The notes: generated from the letters alone by a model not told the origin. A stretch of 64,000 nt of DNA from Actinophytocola algeriensis (GCF_014203735.1 NZ_JACHJQ010000015.1:1-64000); one strand, 5' to 3'; shown: positions 34,177 through 44,715, numbered from the stretch's first letter. Made by a program: numbers and translations.

Positions 34177-37100
34177 TCACGTTCGGCGGCTGTACCGCCG
34201 CTCACCGCGTGGGCCGCGACGTTCCAGCAGGTCGCGTTCGTAAAGCGTGCGGAGCAGGTCCTGAGCGCGGTTCGCACTCACCTGCAACGCCTTGCGCACG
34301 TCGGCGTTGGTGATCGGCCGGGTCGCGGACAACTTCCATACCGCTTGTAGCTCCGGGTCGTCGAGGTCGGCGTCGAGTCGGTCCAGTCGCTCGGCCAGCA
34401 CGTATCGCGTGCCTCGACGCTGTCCCTGCTTGTCGAGCAATCCCTCGGCGACCAACGCCGCGAGCGTGCGCCGGGCCGAGTCGGCATCCACTGCGAGGAG
34501 GTCCCGGACCATCTCGTTGGTCAGTGTCCGCCGGCCAGCCTCGCGCAGTACCTGCGCGCGTTGGTCCGGGGTCGGCTGCGAAACCTCCGGTGTGCTGACC
34601 GACGGCACGTCTCCGGGCAGGACGTAGCGGGTGCCGCGGGTTTGGCCGATCCGTGCCAACAGCCCGGTCGACACCATGCGCGTCAGCACCTCCCGCGCTT
34701 CCGCGGTGGTTATGCCGTACTCCTCGGCTACCTGAACGGACGACAGCGGGTCGGCTTTGGCCAGCGTCGTCAATGATCTGGTGAGCTCGTCGGGTGTCAG
34801 GTCCGAACTCGACGGTAGCGGCGCGGTCGCCACGGGGTCACTGGCGACGGTGGTGAGCCGTACCGGCTCCACGGGCTTGATCTCGTCGGGTTCTGGCTCG
34901 TCCTGTGTGAGTTCGTCGGGCTGCGCCTTCGTCGTTGGGGTCCACGTCACCTGCGCCTCGCCGCCGGTGACGTCCATGGCCGTGGCGTGCGGACCGATGC
35001 GCAGGCTGTTGAGAGTGGGCCACAGCGACGACAGCGCGCGTTCCCGGTTCAGGTAGTACTGGGACTCGCGGACCCGCCAGAACGTCCAGCCGCAGCGCTT
35101 CAACTCCTGTTCGCGTTGGAGGTCCGCGATCCGTTGCTCTGGCGTGGTGTGGAAGGCATCGCCGTCGCATTCCACGGCCAGTTTGCCCGCCGCCCCGGTC
35201 ACCACCAGGTCGATCCGCCGTCCGTTGGCTTCCACCTGCGGCGTGACGTGGTAGCCGCGTGCGGTGATGTCGAGGAAGACCCGCTGTTCAAACAGTGAGT
35301 CGAACGGGGCCTGCCGGACATCGGGCGAGACGTCGGTGAGCACCGGTGGCAGCGGGGCCGAGCCCGTGCTCAGCATGTAGGTCAGCAGGGAGCGACGGAG
35401 GTCTTTCGTGCGCAGCAGGTCGGCGGTGACGGAATGGAACAGCCAGAGCTGGTCCTGCGCCCTGGACGCGGCCACGTTGAACCGGCGGCGGAACTCGTCC
35501 CGGGTCAGCGACGCGAAGTTCTGTTCCGGGGCCACGACCAGCGACAACCACACCACGTGCCGCTCGTCGCCCTGGAAGTCCGGTGGTGTGCCGACGCGGA
35601 AACGTCGCTGCTCCCGGTCCTCGGCACTCATCCGCGCGCCGATCTCCGCGGTGATCAGGTCAACCTGGGACTGCCCCTGAAGCACCACGACACCGAACGT
35701 CTTGCCGTCGTATGCCGGGTCGTCGAGGCAGGCCAGCACGGAGTCGGCGATGGCCTGCGCTTCCACCGGGTTGGTCAATGTGGCGTTCTGTCCCTCGACG
35801 TAGGCGCCGCTGACATAGGTAGTCCGCAGCGGGGGCAGGCGATCCGCGCCGAACTGCCTCACCGGAACGAGCGGGGCGTCGAGGTAGAACTCGTTCGACG
35901 ACCAGGCGATGATCTCCGGCATGCACCGGAAGTGCTCGCGCAGACGGACCATCTGCCCGAAACGGGAACGCAGCATCGAGAAGATGCTGGACTTCGGCGT
36001 GAGGTCCGCGCGCAGGTATTGCGGCACGTCTGGCAGCTCGGTGTCCAACCGCTGGAAGATCGGGTCGAGCGATCCGGCGCCGATCTCCGGCGGAGTGCAC
36101 TGCTTGTCGTCGCCGACCACGATCACCCTGGGCGCCAGCCAGAGCAGAAAGCTGCTGGTCAGCTCCGCCTGACTGGCTTCGTCCACGATCACCACGTCGA
36201 ACGCGTTGGGTTCGGCAGGGATCGACGCGAGCACCTGCTGCACCGGCATTACCCAGGCGGGTACGGCCTCCTGGGCGACGACCATGGCCTGCCGCGCCGC
36301 CTGCCGGAACTTCTCCGCGTACTTGCCAGTGCCCTTGCCGACGTTCGACATGGCCGACCGGTAGCTCTGCAACGCCTGCACCTGGCGGGCACTCATCCGC
36401 TCCATCGAGGCCTTCCAGGCCTTCGCCGCCGCGAGGTCGGCGGTAAGCACTGCCAGGTCACTCACCGTCGACGCCAGCTCGGCGTCAAGCTGGTCCTCCA
36501 GCCCGTGCTGGGCTCGTTCGTCGAGCCACGTCCTGGCGCACGCCCACGCCCACGCCGGCGACCACCGCGCGAGCCGCGTCTGCCAGTCCGGGTCGTCCGG
36601 CGCCGCAGCCAGCATGGTGCGCAGTTCGGGCGCGCTGTCGGTGAGGCGCTGGTCGAGTTCGTCACAGACGAGCTGGTCGCGCTGCTGCGTTCGGGCATGT
36701 TCGAGCGCAGCCAGCGCCTCGGCGTAGCGAGCCACGTCCATCGCCCGGATCGCGTCCGCCACAGCGGTCAGCTCCGGCGGTCGTGCGGAGGCGGGCAACA
36801 GGGCGAGTACCTCGTCGGCGGTGCGGTCCAGCTCGGCCTGCGCGAGAGCGGCCCGCATACTGTCCGCGACGGCACTCGTGACCGAGCCGATCAGGTCCAG
36901 GTGGTCGATCGACGTCAGCGGAGGCCGGGTCGTTGCCGGCAGAACAGACAGGGGTTTCGCGAGCTCACTGCCAGCGGCGAGCACCGCCGCAACCAGCGCA
37001 CAGGTGTGGCGAACCTGCCGGAGGCGTTCGACCAGGGAGCCGCGATCCAGATCCATCGGAATGGTCAGGCCAAGAGGCGCGAACGCCATCGCGAGGGTCT

Positions 37101-39347
37101 TCGCTGCCGCCAGGACCCGCAGGTGCCTGGCCGCCACGGTGGCCGTCTCACTGGTGCTGGGCACCACGCCCGCGACCGTCACGGCCCCGGCCAGCGCCTC
37201 CACGTCCTTCTGCTCGACGCCCTTGAACATCTTGCGCGACTGCCCACCAGATGAGAGATAGGTGGCGAACCGCTCGAAGACGCCGGCACCAACCTCGGGG
37301 TCGAGCGCAGGCGACACCGTCACCTGCACGAAACCGGCATGCTGGTCGTGCGAGATTGCTTCGTCGACGAGCGCGAGTTGCCCGGTCGCGCGCTGCCACA
37401 GGTGCATCGAGGTGCCGGCGAGCAACGAGTTCGTCAGCTGAGTTGCCCACGCGGCATCGGTCGGTGCGGCCCGCAGGGCGGCGGTGGCTTCCGCCACCTG
37501 CCTGCAGGCCATGTCGAGGTCGTACAACACCTGGCCAGGCAGCTCACCCAGGACGGCGACCAGACCGCTGCCATCGGTGGCCCGCACGGCATCACCGCGG
37601 ACGATGACCTCGATCTGCTTCGCCAGCCACGTCTCGGCCGGAAGGGCATTAGCCCTGGGCATCCGCTGATTTCGGCGGGACCGGCGTTGGTCGCTCGCGG
37701 TACGCAGCAGGTCCACCAGCTGGCGGACCTCGCCCGCCGACAGTGGTTCTGGCCCGGAGACCTGCCCGGGAATCCAGCCGTCGATCTCGGCGTTCGCCGC
37801 GGCCTGCCGGGCGATGTCGGCGAGCGTCCCGCGGTAGCCGGGAGCGATCTCGGGATGGTGATAGGTCTCCGACTCGCGCAGTGCCCGGATGTCCTCGACG
37901 ATCCGGCTCTTCCTGGCACGAGCCTCGGCGCGACGCGCGGTCAGATCGGCAATGCGGCGCGTCGCCGCCTGCGGGTTGAAGTCGGTCTTCGCACCGGCCA
38001 GCGCCGCGACACTGCGCGCCAGGTCGGAATTTCCTTTGGCCGACGCGTCGGTGAGCGAGACACACAGGTCCTGCATCTGCGTCGGCAGCTTGTCCCGCAG
38101 CACTCGCAACGCCTGCGCCTTCTCGGCGGTCACCAGGATCCGCTGGCCGCGGGCCAGCAGGGCACTGACCAGGTTGGCGATGGTGTGTGTCTTACCGGTG
38201 CCGGGTGGACCCTCCACGACGACGCCGCTGTCACCGCCGAGCCGATCGATGATCTGTGCCTGGTCTTCGTTCGCGGGTAGCGGGAAGAGCGGGTCCTCGG
38301 TCAGCGCCGCCGAGCCGACCCCACCAGTGCGCTCCAGCCACGCCAGCCGGTCCGATGGCTCGATGGCCTCCACGAGCTGGGCAAGTCCGAGCGGTACCGG
38401 GTGTCGTCGCTGTCGAGGGACCGGGTGATCGCGTCGTAGAACTCGCGCAGTGCGAAGGCGCCACGTCGCCTGGCCACGAGCGCCGGGGCGAAACCGAGCT
38501 GGGTGACCTGCCCCGTCGGCACTGTCCATTCGTCGCTCACGGTGTGCCCGGCCAGCAGGGCGCGGCCTGCCCATTCTTTGAGGTAGGCGACAGCAGCCGG
38601 GTCCAACGGGGAGGACACCGTCTCAAGCAGGCGGTCACGCAGGACCGCGGTCCCGCTCTGGTCGAACAACGCGAGGCCGGCCAGCACTTCCTCGGCCTCG
38701 AGGCGGACCGCGCTCTCCGGCATCAACGCGCACACCATGGCACCTGAGTGCGGATCCTGCTCAACGCTGACGGCCTGGGTGAGCAGATGTATCCGAACGC
38801 CGGCCTCGCCCTGTTCACCGGGCGCGTGCAGCAGCCCCGCGGCGACGACGATCTCGATCGACTCAGGACGTTCCTGCGCGATCCGGTGCAAGTCGAACAG
38901 TTTCTGAAACAGTTCGGCTCGCGGCCGCCGCAGGCGCTCCTCTGCCGCCCAGGGCCGCCAGGCGGCCATCCAGGTCGAGAACTGCCTGGTCACTTCGGGG
39001 TGCTCGGTGATAGAGCTGGGCCGGTCCGCTCTCCCGAGAAGCACGCTCTCCCGCAGTGCCGGTTCGTCAAGCGACCCCGGAGAGTGGTCGATCCAGGGTA
39101 CCACGACGCGCGGACACGGCGGCTCGGGGTCGCGCCGCACCCGCACAGCACGCAGGATCTCGTCTCCCGGTTCCACCGCGGTACGCACCGGGAGATGCTC
39201 GGCCGCGTCCGCGAGCAGCAGCATCTCCTCGTAGTTGGTGATCGACCGAATCGGTCGCGTCTTGGCGACGGCGAGCTGACGCAGCACACCCATCAACCGA
39301 CGAACCTTGTCGCGCAACACCGGGTCATGTTCAGGAAGCTCGACCAC
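34177..39347 (-). pseudogene. Superfamily 1 helicase with Vsr/DUF559-type nuclease, broken by a single frameshift
   Basis: Read across one frameshift this is a protein of about 1720 residues. The N-terminal 318 residues (39347-38394) are uncharacterised. The downstream frame then has Walker A EGPPGTGKTH, Walker B VIVDEASQAEL, later helicase motifs (VVLQGQSQVDLI, VAASRAQDQLW), a Vsr/MTES_1575-like nuclease (FEQRVFLDI, VECDGDAFH, WRVRESQYY) and three or four winged helices. The break is near 38394: the upstream frame reads DSDDTRY and the other continues PLGLAQLVEA, which would join if CC were CCC. The architecture resembles the helicase-Vsr (Hhe-like) anti-phage proteins, though I do not see DUF4011. 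The GTG at 39347 has GAGG upstream. A sequencing error would make it an intact CDS. Confidence 0.75.
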
Positions 39348-39549
39348 GGGAACCTCGTTCTTGCCGTGCGGATGATGGGCGTTGCCGGATTGGCACTCCC
39401 TGCCTGCATCGTCGAGTCAGTACACAAACGTCACACGCGTGCGCGGGATTCGTCCGAATGGACTAACCGCCCTGAGATCGAGTGAAACGCCGTCCGGTCA
39501 TTCGACGACGTATCCCGTCGTAAACCCGAAGCACAGGTGAGGGAGCGGA

Positions 39550-40209
39550 GTGCAGCTTCTGGTTGGCGCCAAACTCAAGGACAAGCGCCGTGATGCGTGG
39601 CTGGCATCGTTGGCTCCGCAACTCCACCCTGGCGAGCAGGTGCTGGCCCTCGTGCCCAACAGCCTTCTACGCCCGCTGTGTAACGGGCTGGCCGTGACCA
39701 ACGCCCGCATCCTCGCCTTCTACAGCGCCGAGGTCGAACACAACGGCCCGAAACTGGAGGTCTCCGCGAGCGACCTTGCCCGCGTGGAGATCAACCTCCG
39801 CCGCGGCAGCTGTTACCTCATCGCCCACCGCCGCCATGAGGGCGAACTGGTGCTCGCCTCGGTCCACAAACAGGACGCCACCATGGTGCGTCAGACCGCC
39901 GAACAACTGGTCATGACCAGCGCCCCGACCGACATGCAGACCGCCGCAGTAGCGCAAGCCGTCCAGGAGCCGACGCGACCAAATCGGTGGAACCAGGCAG
40001 AGGTAAGCCACGCACCGAATGAGAAGACCTGGCCGCGGACAAGGACCACCGGGGCCAAGCCGCCGACAGCGCGCCCGCCGGCGTCAGATCAGAGTTCACT
40101 CATCGATGAGCTCTCCAAACTGGCCTTCCTCCACCGGCAGGGAGTGCTCACGGACGCCGAGTTCGCCGCGGCCAAACAAGCCGCGATCGACCGACAGGCA
40201 AGCACGTGA
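39550..40209 (+). CDS. PH-like domain protein with C-terminal SHOCT domain
   Basis: A 219-residue soluble protein. Residues about 5-125 look like a bacterial PH-like domain (LVPNSLLRPLCNGLAVTNARILAF followed by alternating strands), a fold used for membrane or peptide binding. A proline/arginine-rich linker follows, and the last 30 residues (LIDELSKLAFLHRQGVLTDAEF) are a SHOCT domain, often an oligomerisation or membrane-linked module at protein termini. GTG start with GGGAG close upstream. It is the last convincing gene of segment B and divergent from the helicase gene; a supporting role in defence is possible but unproved. Confidence 0.75.
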   Translation: MQLLVGAKLKDKRRDAWLASLAPQLHPGEQVLALVPNSLLRPLCNGLAVTNARILAFYSAEVEHNGPKLEVSASDLARVEINLRRGSCYLIAHRRHEGELVLASVHKQDATMVRQTAEQLVMTSAPTDMQTAAVAQAVQEPTRPNRWNQAEVSHAPNEKTWPRTRTTGAKPPTARPPASDQSSLIDELSKLAFLHRQGVLTDAEFAAAKQAAIDRQAST

Positions 40210-40790
40210 ACGACCTGCTCGTATGTCCGCCGCAGCGGAGCGGGTCTGAGGTGGTTCCTAGAGGGATCAAGCCGAGCGAACGAACACCAGCTTGTCCGCG
40301 AGTGTCATCTCTGCGGACGTCAGGTCGTCAGACGCTCGCCGCCGTTCGCACCGCCAGTTCGGCGGTAACGCCGCGGCACCTGAGACCAGAGAACGCGTTC
40401 CGGTCGGCTGATTGCATACGGGGCGCCACCTTCCAGAGCGCTATCTGGATCTCCTTGACCTCAGCCCGGGCGCAGCCGGAGTGACCAATCGCCCAATTGT
40501 GCTGGCGCTGGCCCACCAGGCCGCCCCCACCCGTCTCCGGGGCATCAGGTCGTGTTCGTCCAGGCACTTCGCATTCGTGCTGAACCGAGTTCCGGCTCAG
40601 GTCGGCAACGTCTACGGTGGCCACCCCATCAACGGGCGAGTGATCCGAGTAGCCGAGCTCAACCCGGCAATCGGGCCTCTTGTGACTCCAGGTACCGGCG
40701 GAGTAGCTGGCCCGACCACAGTCACGGCGGTAGCGGCCAACCGGTCTAACACAGCCACTCGGCCGACATCAAAAGGCGCTGGGAAGGTCC
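40210..40790. other. Gene-free inner flank of segment B
   Basis: Frames at 40206-40484, 40328-40624 (minus) and 40412-40864 lack domains and coding character. I see nothing else until the conserved end sequence at 40791. Confidence 0.45.
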
Positions 40791-40840
40791 CATTCTGGGA
40801 AAATCCTGGGACGGCGAACCCTGGTCCTATGTGGACGTCG

Positions 40841-40872
40841 AAAAGCGGCCGTCTACCTGCGTAAACGGCCGC
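40841..40872 (-). terminator. Rho-independent terminator in the segment B end
   Basis: GCGGCCG (40845-40851) pairs with CGGCCGC (40866-40872); on the minus strand the stem is followed by TTTTCG. It is the counterpart of the terminator at 23945-23984 and sits immediately after the tRNA-Pro 3'-end copy. Confidence 0.65.
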
Positions 40873-40877
40873 CTTGT

Positions 40878-40918
40878 CGGGCTGACAGGATTTGAACCTG
40901 CGACCCCTTGACCCCCAG
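40878..40918 (-). other. Attachment-site copy (tRNA-Pro 3' end) between segments B and C
   Basis: Forty-one bases identical to the 3' end of the intact tRNA-Pro gene, ending inside the anticodon loop (GACCCCCAG on the plus strand). It is the longest of the att copies and diverges from the tRNA directly after this point, which fixes the outer limit of segment C. Confidence 0.85.
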
Positions 40919-41015
40919 GACGTTGGAGTAGCCGTTTTGGCTGGTCAGACAGGGTGCACGGGTACCGCATGCCGTTCCCCGGAGAGTGCATCGTTCGAAG
41001 TCGCGCATGACGTGT

Positions 41016-41035
41016 GGTCCCCAAATGGTCCCCAA
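41016..41035. repeat. Paired GGTCCCCA repeat, outer end of segment C
   Basis: Two tandem GGTCCCCA copies 12 bases apart start-to-start. The same paired motif, with one base changed, is at 44754-44773 near the other end of segment C. Both lie about 100 bases inside an att copy, the usual place for arm-type recombinase binding sites. Confidence 0.6.
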
Positions 41036-41055
41036 GCCGATGCGCCCCCACCTGG

Positions 41056-41388
41056 TCAAACGAGGCCGTTGGTGGCTGCTCGTCGCGAACGAGTTGGTCC
41101 TCCTCGTCGGGTTCCTCGGCGCCGACGATCCGTCATCCGGCCGACCTGACAACACACCCCGCCGTTCCGGGTGAGCACGGTGACATCCGAGAGGGCGGGA
41201 TCAGGGTCGATTCCGCGGCTCACTTCGTCGCCCTGCGCATCCTGTTCGGCGTCCCTCTCCCCCACTTCCTGACCTCCATCGACGGCGCCCTTCTGCGGCG
41301 GGTGGAGGACGCCAGTTGCTGCCCATGCCTGGGTGAGTTCGTGGTGCGGCCAGAGGACGAGCTGACTGGGGCTGACGTGGTGACGCAT
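41056..41388 (-). CDS. Small hypothetical protein of segment C
   Basis: A 110-residue frame whose ATG is preceded by AGGAGG with 6-base spacing, a strong argument for translation. The start (MRHHVSPSQLVLWPHHELTQAWAA, shown here only for orientation in part: PSQLVLWPHHELTQAW) looks like an amphipathic helix; the remainder is polar and ends in a very arginine-rich tail. I do not recognise it. It lies between the att copy and the recombinase gene and reads outward, a position often held by excision or regulatory genes in small integrative elements. Confidence 0.5.
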   Translation of the reverse strand: MRHHVSPSQLVLWPHHELTQAWAATGVLHPPQKGAVDGGQEVGERDAEQDAQGDEVSRGIDPDPALSDVTVLTRNGGVCCQVGRMTDRRRRGTRRGGPTRSRRAATNGLV

Positions 41389-41747
41389 GGCTGCCCTCCT
41401 GGAGGTGGCCTGGTGTGGTCCGTTCCTTCGCACTGGCCGTCGGTTAGCGCCGGGTCGTCGACGTCAAGGGTGGGCGTAGCCCATCGGCGTAGCCGACGCG
41501 ACGGAGGAGCGCCCTTGATGGCGGCGGGCCGGTGTTAAAGGATCACCGGCTGTTCGAGGGGACGGCCGCGGCGAGTCGCTGGTGCCATGCTCGGGGTGCT
41601 GGGTGGCGTCGCTTGTGGGTGGCGGGCGGCGGCCGTGAGCGGAGCGGCAGGCCGTCCGCCCGCGCGGCGCGCTTGCGCGCCGCCTTGATCCCATAGAGCC
41701 GGATTCGGCAGTGAAACACTTTCGATGTTCACAGCGACTGCCTGGAC
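41389..41747. other. Gene-free region upstream of the chimeric recombinase
   Basis: The 359 bases are GC-rich and contain no supportable gene. The end of the region (about 41690-41747) becomes AT-richer and presumably carries the promoter of the next gene, but no strong ribosome binding site precedes its ATG. Confidence 0.45.
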
Positions 41748-43481
41748 ATGCCCGGTTATAGTGCGGACGTGTCTGAAGAGGACGTGCCGTCGTTTGGCGT
41801 TATTCGCATGCGCGGCGGACGGTACGAACGACACGGCCTGCCGCTAGAGGCAGCAAGCGAGCTTCAACGGTACGAGCATCTCGTGATCCGAGTAGCTCGG
41901 GCCCTCTACATGCGGCAACACCCGCAACGAAGGCGGTCGCCGCGCGGCTTCACCACCTCCGTAATTCTGCGTCTTACCGCAGTACAAGAGGGCAGTGTGA
42001 TACCTGTACTCCGTCGTGACGAGTTCTTGACTCAGGACGCACTTATATCACCTCTATATGACTACTTCGACCAGGCCCGACTAGCCATCAATCAGGCCCT
42101 AGGCGAACTGGAATCAAATAACAATCTCGGCGGTTCGTTTCCGGTTGAGTGCATAAAGGACTTTGCCGCTTTCGGCAGAAGTCTTCGCGAAGACGAGCGC
42201 ATCGAGTTCTCCAACGATGGTACCAATCCCGTTCGTTTCAGCCACAACACTCGCCGTCGTCTCCAGGAGATTGCCCAGCTAGATCTCATCGATGTAGAGA
42301 CTGCCATACAAGGACAAGTCACCGGGCTACGTTCAGATCCACGGCAGTTCGATTTTGTAGTATCGCCCACAGGACGAAAACTTCTAGGCTCGTACCAGAA
42401 TGCCGAGGTATGGGACGACCTTCGCGCCTTTCAGGGATTCGCTGAACGAGCACCCATGGTCTCGCTCTCCGTAGTCGCAGCACAGTCTCTAGATGGAAGT
42501 ATTCGATCAATATCGAACGTTCTCAATGTAGAACCCGCCCTGCCTGCGGAATGGGCGGATCGAATTAAATACTTGGCTGACTTGGAAGATGGCTGGCTTG
42601 ACGGAAGCGGCCTGGCACCAAGCAGCGTCGCCCTCGATAAGACAGAGGAGATTCTCCTCGCATGCGTTGATGAGAATGTTCCCCGCCCTGGGATATATCC
42701 CACGGAGAGCGGCGGCTCATTGCTTGAGTGGCCAGAAGTTTGGAAAGAAGTTGAGCTTGAAATCCTCAATAATGGCGACGTGTTAGCTCGGGTGATTTCA
42801 AAGATAGACGATGCGGATCGCCGTGAACGCTATCAAGTTAGCGATCTCGCTCTGCCCGACTGGCACACGCTGACCCGGCTCGCTGACGCGCTGGTCGCCA
42901 ACTCGTCCGGCGAGTACCGGGGCTGGGGTGACGTGGTGCTGTTCGCCGCCTGCACCGCCGCGCGCATCGGGGAGGTGTCCGGCTGCCGGGTGAAGGACAT
43001 CGACACCGACGAGTGGACATGGACCGTCCGGCGCCAGACCACCCCCTCCCCCGGCGGCCTCGCCGACAAGGGAACGAAGGGCAAGCGCGCTCGCACCGTG
43101 CCACTGATCGAAGAGGTTCAGGAGTTGGTTCAGCAACGGATGGCGGACGTCGACCGTGACCCTGAGGCTCGGCTGTTCGTCGGGCCCCGGGGCGGCCGAA
43201 TCACGACGGCCGTACTCCGGGACGCGACAAGGTGGGATGACGTGGTGGGCAAGCTCGGCTATGAGCACCTGCGACGACACGACCTGCGACACACCGGCCT
43301 CACCTGGATGGCCGACGCGGGCGTGCCGGTGCACCACCTGCGCAAGATCGCCGGACATGGATCGCTGACCACAACACAGCAGTACCTGCACCCGGATCGC
43401 CAGTCCGTCACCAATGCCGGGGACCTGCTGTCCAGGCACCTGCGGGCACCGCGCCGCGCGAACCTGCGGGCAGTGCAGTGA
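41748..43481 (+). CDS. Chimeric protein: unknown N-terminal domain fused to a tyrosine recombinase catalytic domain
   Basis: A 577-residue frame with two unrelated halves. Residues 1 to about 355 match the style of a stand-alone actinomycete hypothetical family (YEHLVIRVARALY, LADLEDGWLDGSGLAP, PTESGGSLLEW). From about 362 it is the catalytic half of a phage-type integrase: R near 405 (AARIGEV), HDLRHTG near 511, GHGS near 537 and the nucleophile Y near 545 (TQQYLHPD). The arm-binding and core-binding domains that normally precede this half are absent. Base composition shifts visibly from moderate to high GC at about 42830, at the joint. It may therefore be a recombination product that lost integrase activity, or a novel fusion. 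It is the only recombinase within the tRNA-Pro island. Confidence 0.8.
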   Translation: MPGYSADVSEEDVPSFGVIRMRGGRYERHGLPLEAASELQRYEHLVIRVARALYMRQHPQRRRSPRGFTTSVILRLTAVQEGSVIPVLRRDEFLTQDALISPLYDYFDQARLAINQALGELESNNNLGGSFPVECIKDFAAFGRSLREDERIEFSNDGTNPVRFSHNTRRRLQEIAQLDLIDVETAIQGQVTGLRSDPRQFDFVVSPTGRKLLGSYQNAEVWDDLRAFQGFAERAPMVSLSVVAAQSLDGSIRSISNVLNVEPALPAEWADRIKYLADLEDGWLDGSGLAPSSVALDKTEEILLACVDENVPRPGIYPTESGGSLLEWPEVWKEVELEILNNGDVLARVISKIDDADRRERYQVSDLALPDWHTLTRLADALVANSSGEYRGWGDVVLFAACTAARIGEVSGCRVKDIDTDEWTWTVRRQTTPSPGGLADKGTKGKRARTVPLIEEVQELVQQRMADVDRDPEARLFVGPRGGRITTAVLRDATRWDDVVGKLGYEHLRRHDLRHTGLTWMADAGVPVHHLRKIAGHGSLTTTQQYLHPDRQSVTNAGDLLSRHLRAPRRANLRAVQ

Positions 43482-43926
43482 CTAACAGTGGTCCTCAAAG
43501 GATCACGGAAACAATCTTGAAGTGATCCACTTCGGATGGCGATAGGAGCCCTCTGAGCTGGTGAAGGGGCTACTATGCGATCGTCGGGCCGACAGGACAG
43601 GTTGCCCCTGAGCACCTCACCCGCGCGTCTTCCAGGAACCCTCTGCCTGCTCTCGCAGGATGTTGTTGTCCATCGCGTTGGCGACACGCAGAGGTCTCGT
43701 GCCCGAGTTCGCGAGCTTCGCGTGCTGTTCGGTCGCCTGGAAGAGCTGGCAGAGCTTGTGGGCTACTCTCACAGCGTTACCTACATCCCAATACACAGGC
43801 GTTCACCAACGCTGGAGCGCTGCTTTCCAAGCACTTAAGAGCTCTTCACCCTGGTCAACTACGAGTTGTCCAGGCGTGTGCATGCCACCAGAGAAACAAT
43901 AACCGGCTTTTTGGAACGAATAGAAA
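43482..43926. other. Gene-free gap in segment C
   Basis: Short frames on both strands have no start signals or recognised motifs. Nothing further can be supported in these 445 bases. Confidence 0.45.
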
Positions 43927-44715
43927 GTGACGGTCAGCTTGCTGGAGATGGCAGTTTCCTTTGTTCTCGGCCTCCTTGGAGGAGTGACTCTCCAGGCCTA
44001 CCTTCGGCCACTGTCGGCTCTCATCGAACGTCGGGCCCGGAAGCACTGGAGTGACCCATTAATAGTCGCCTTTGAACGAGATCCGTCAATCATCTGGTCT
44101 GGCGAAATGGATTGGATGTCGTTTTCTGTCTATATCGATGATCCATCCAGGATTCCAGCCATGCCCATAGGTAGGGCCGAGTGGATGGCAGCTGCACGAT
44201 CGATCAACGCTGTTGATGCGTTTACAACGCAGCTAAAGATCACGTTGCAGGCTAGGACGGAGGCAGCCGTTGTCATCGAGCGTGTTCGCGTTGTGGGACA
44301 CAGAACGATCCCTCTCGATCACGGAATGATTCTCACCAGGCCCACCGGGGGAGCCGAACTGGAACCGAGACGGTTTGAAGTCGAACTGGACGGCTGGGGA
44401 CTTGAACCGCTAATCACCTGGAAGAATCTTGGTAGCGACGGTCAAGACAATCCCCCTGGCCTTAAGTTGGCAGCAGGTGACGTTGAAAGGTTTCATATTT
44501 GGGCAACCACAGGTTACGGCACAGACCAGGCAATGTGGCACGAATGGAGCTTGGTTCTGGATATCTTGGTCGAAGGTGTCAAATTCGAGTACCCGATCAA
44601 CGATAATGGCCAGCCATTCGTCACGGTAGCTGGCGGCGGTCTCCCGCATCGCATGAACGCAGAGGGCACCGAATGGGTAGATTTCGATCCAGATTCGGAT
44701 ACAGCCGGGTCCTGA
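43927..44715 (+). CDS. Hypothetical membrane-anchored protein
   Basis: A 262-residue protein with one N-terminal hydrophobic helix (about 7-27, MAVSFVLGLLGGVTLQAYL) and a soluble remainder that looks all-beta, with alternating hydrophobic strands (ERVRVVGHRTIPL, RRFEVELDGWGL, FHIWATTGYG). I do not recognise the family. The codon use is AT-richer than chromosomal genes, like the first half of the preceding chimeric gene, so both may come from the same donor. The start at GTG 43927 is uncertain; an ATG at 43948 is possible. It is the last gene before tRNA-Pro. Confidence 0.6.
   Translation: MTVSLLEMAVSFVLGLLGGVTLQAYLRPLSALIERRARKHWSDPLIVAFERDPSIIWSGEMDWMSFSVYIDDPSRIPAMPIGRAEWMAAARSINAVDAFTTQLKITLQARTEAAVVIERVRVVGHRTIPLDHGMILTRPTGGAELEPRRFEVELDGWGLEPLITWKNLGSDGQDNPPGLKLAAGDVERFHIWATTGYGTDQAMWHEWSLVLDILVEGVKFEYPINDNGQPFVTVAGGGLPHRMNAEGTEWVDFDPDSDTAGS

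Larger units (their letters stand above)
40791..40918. repeat. tRNA-proximal end of segment B
   Basis: CATTCTGGGAAAATCCTGGG at 40791-40810, the hairpin at 40845-40872 and the att copy at 40878-40918 occur in the same order as at the matching end of segment A (23898-24028). The hairpin sequence itself is shared, including ACCTGCGTAAAC in the loop. Confidence 0.8.

Noticed and set aside
40206-40484. 92-residue frame whose GTG overlaps the stop of the PH/SHOCT gene
   Set aside because: The overlap looks like coupling, but the product has no coding character or domain, and the region is part of the gene-free flank.
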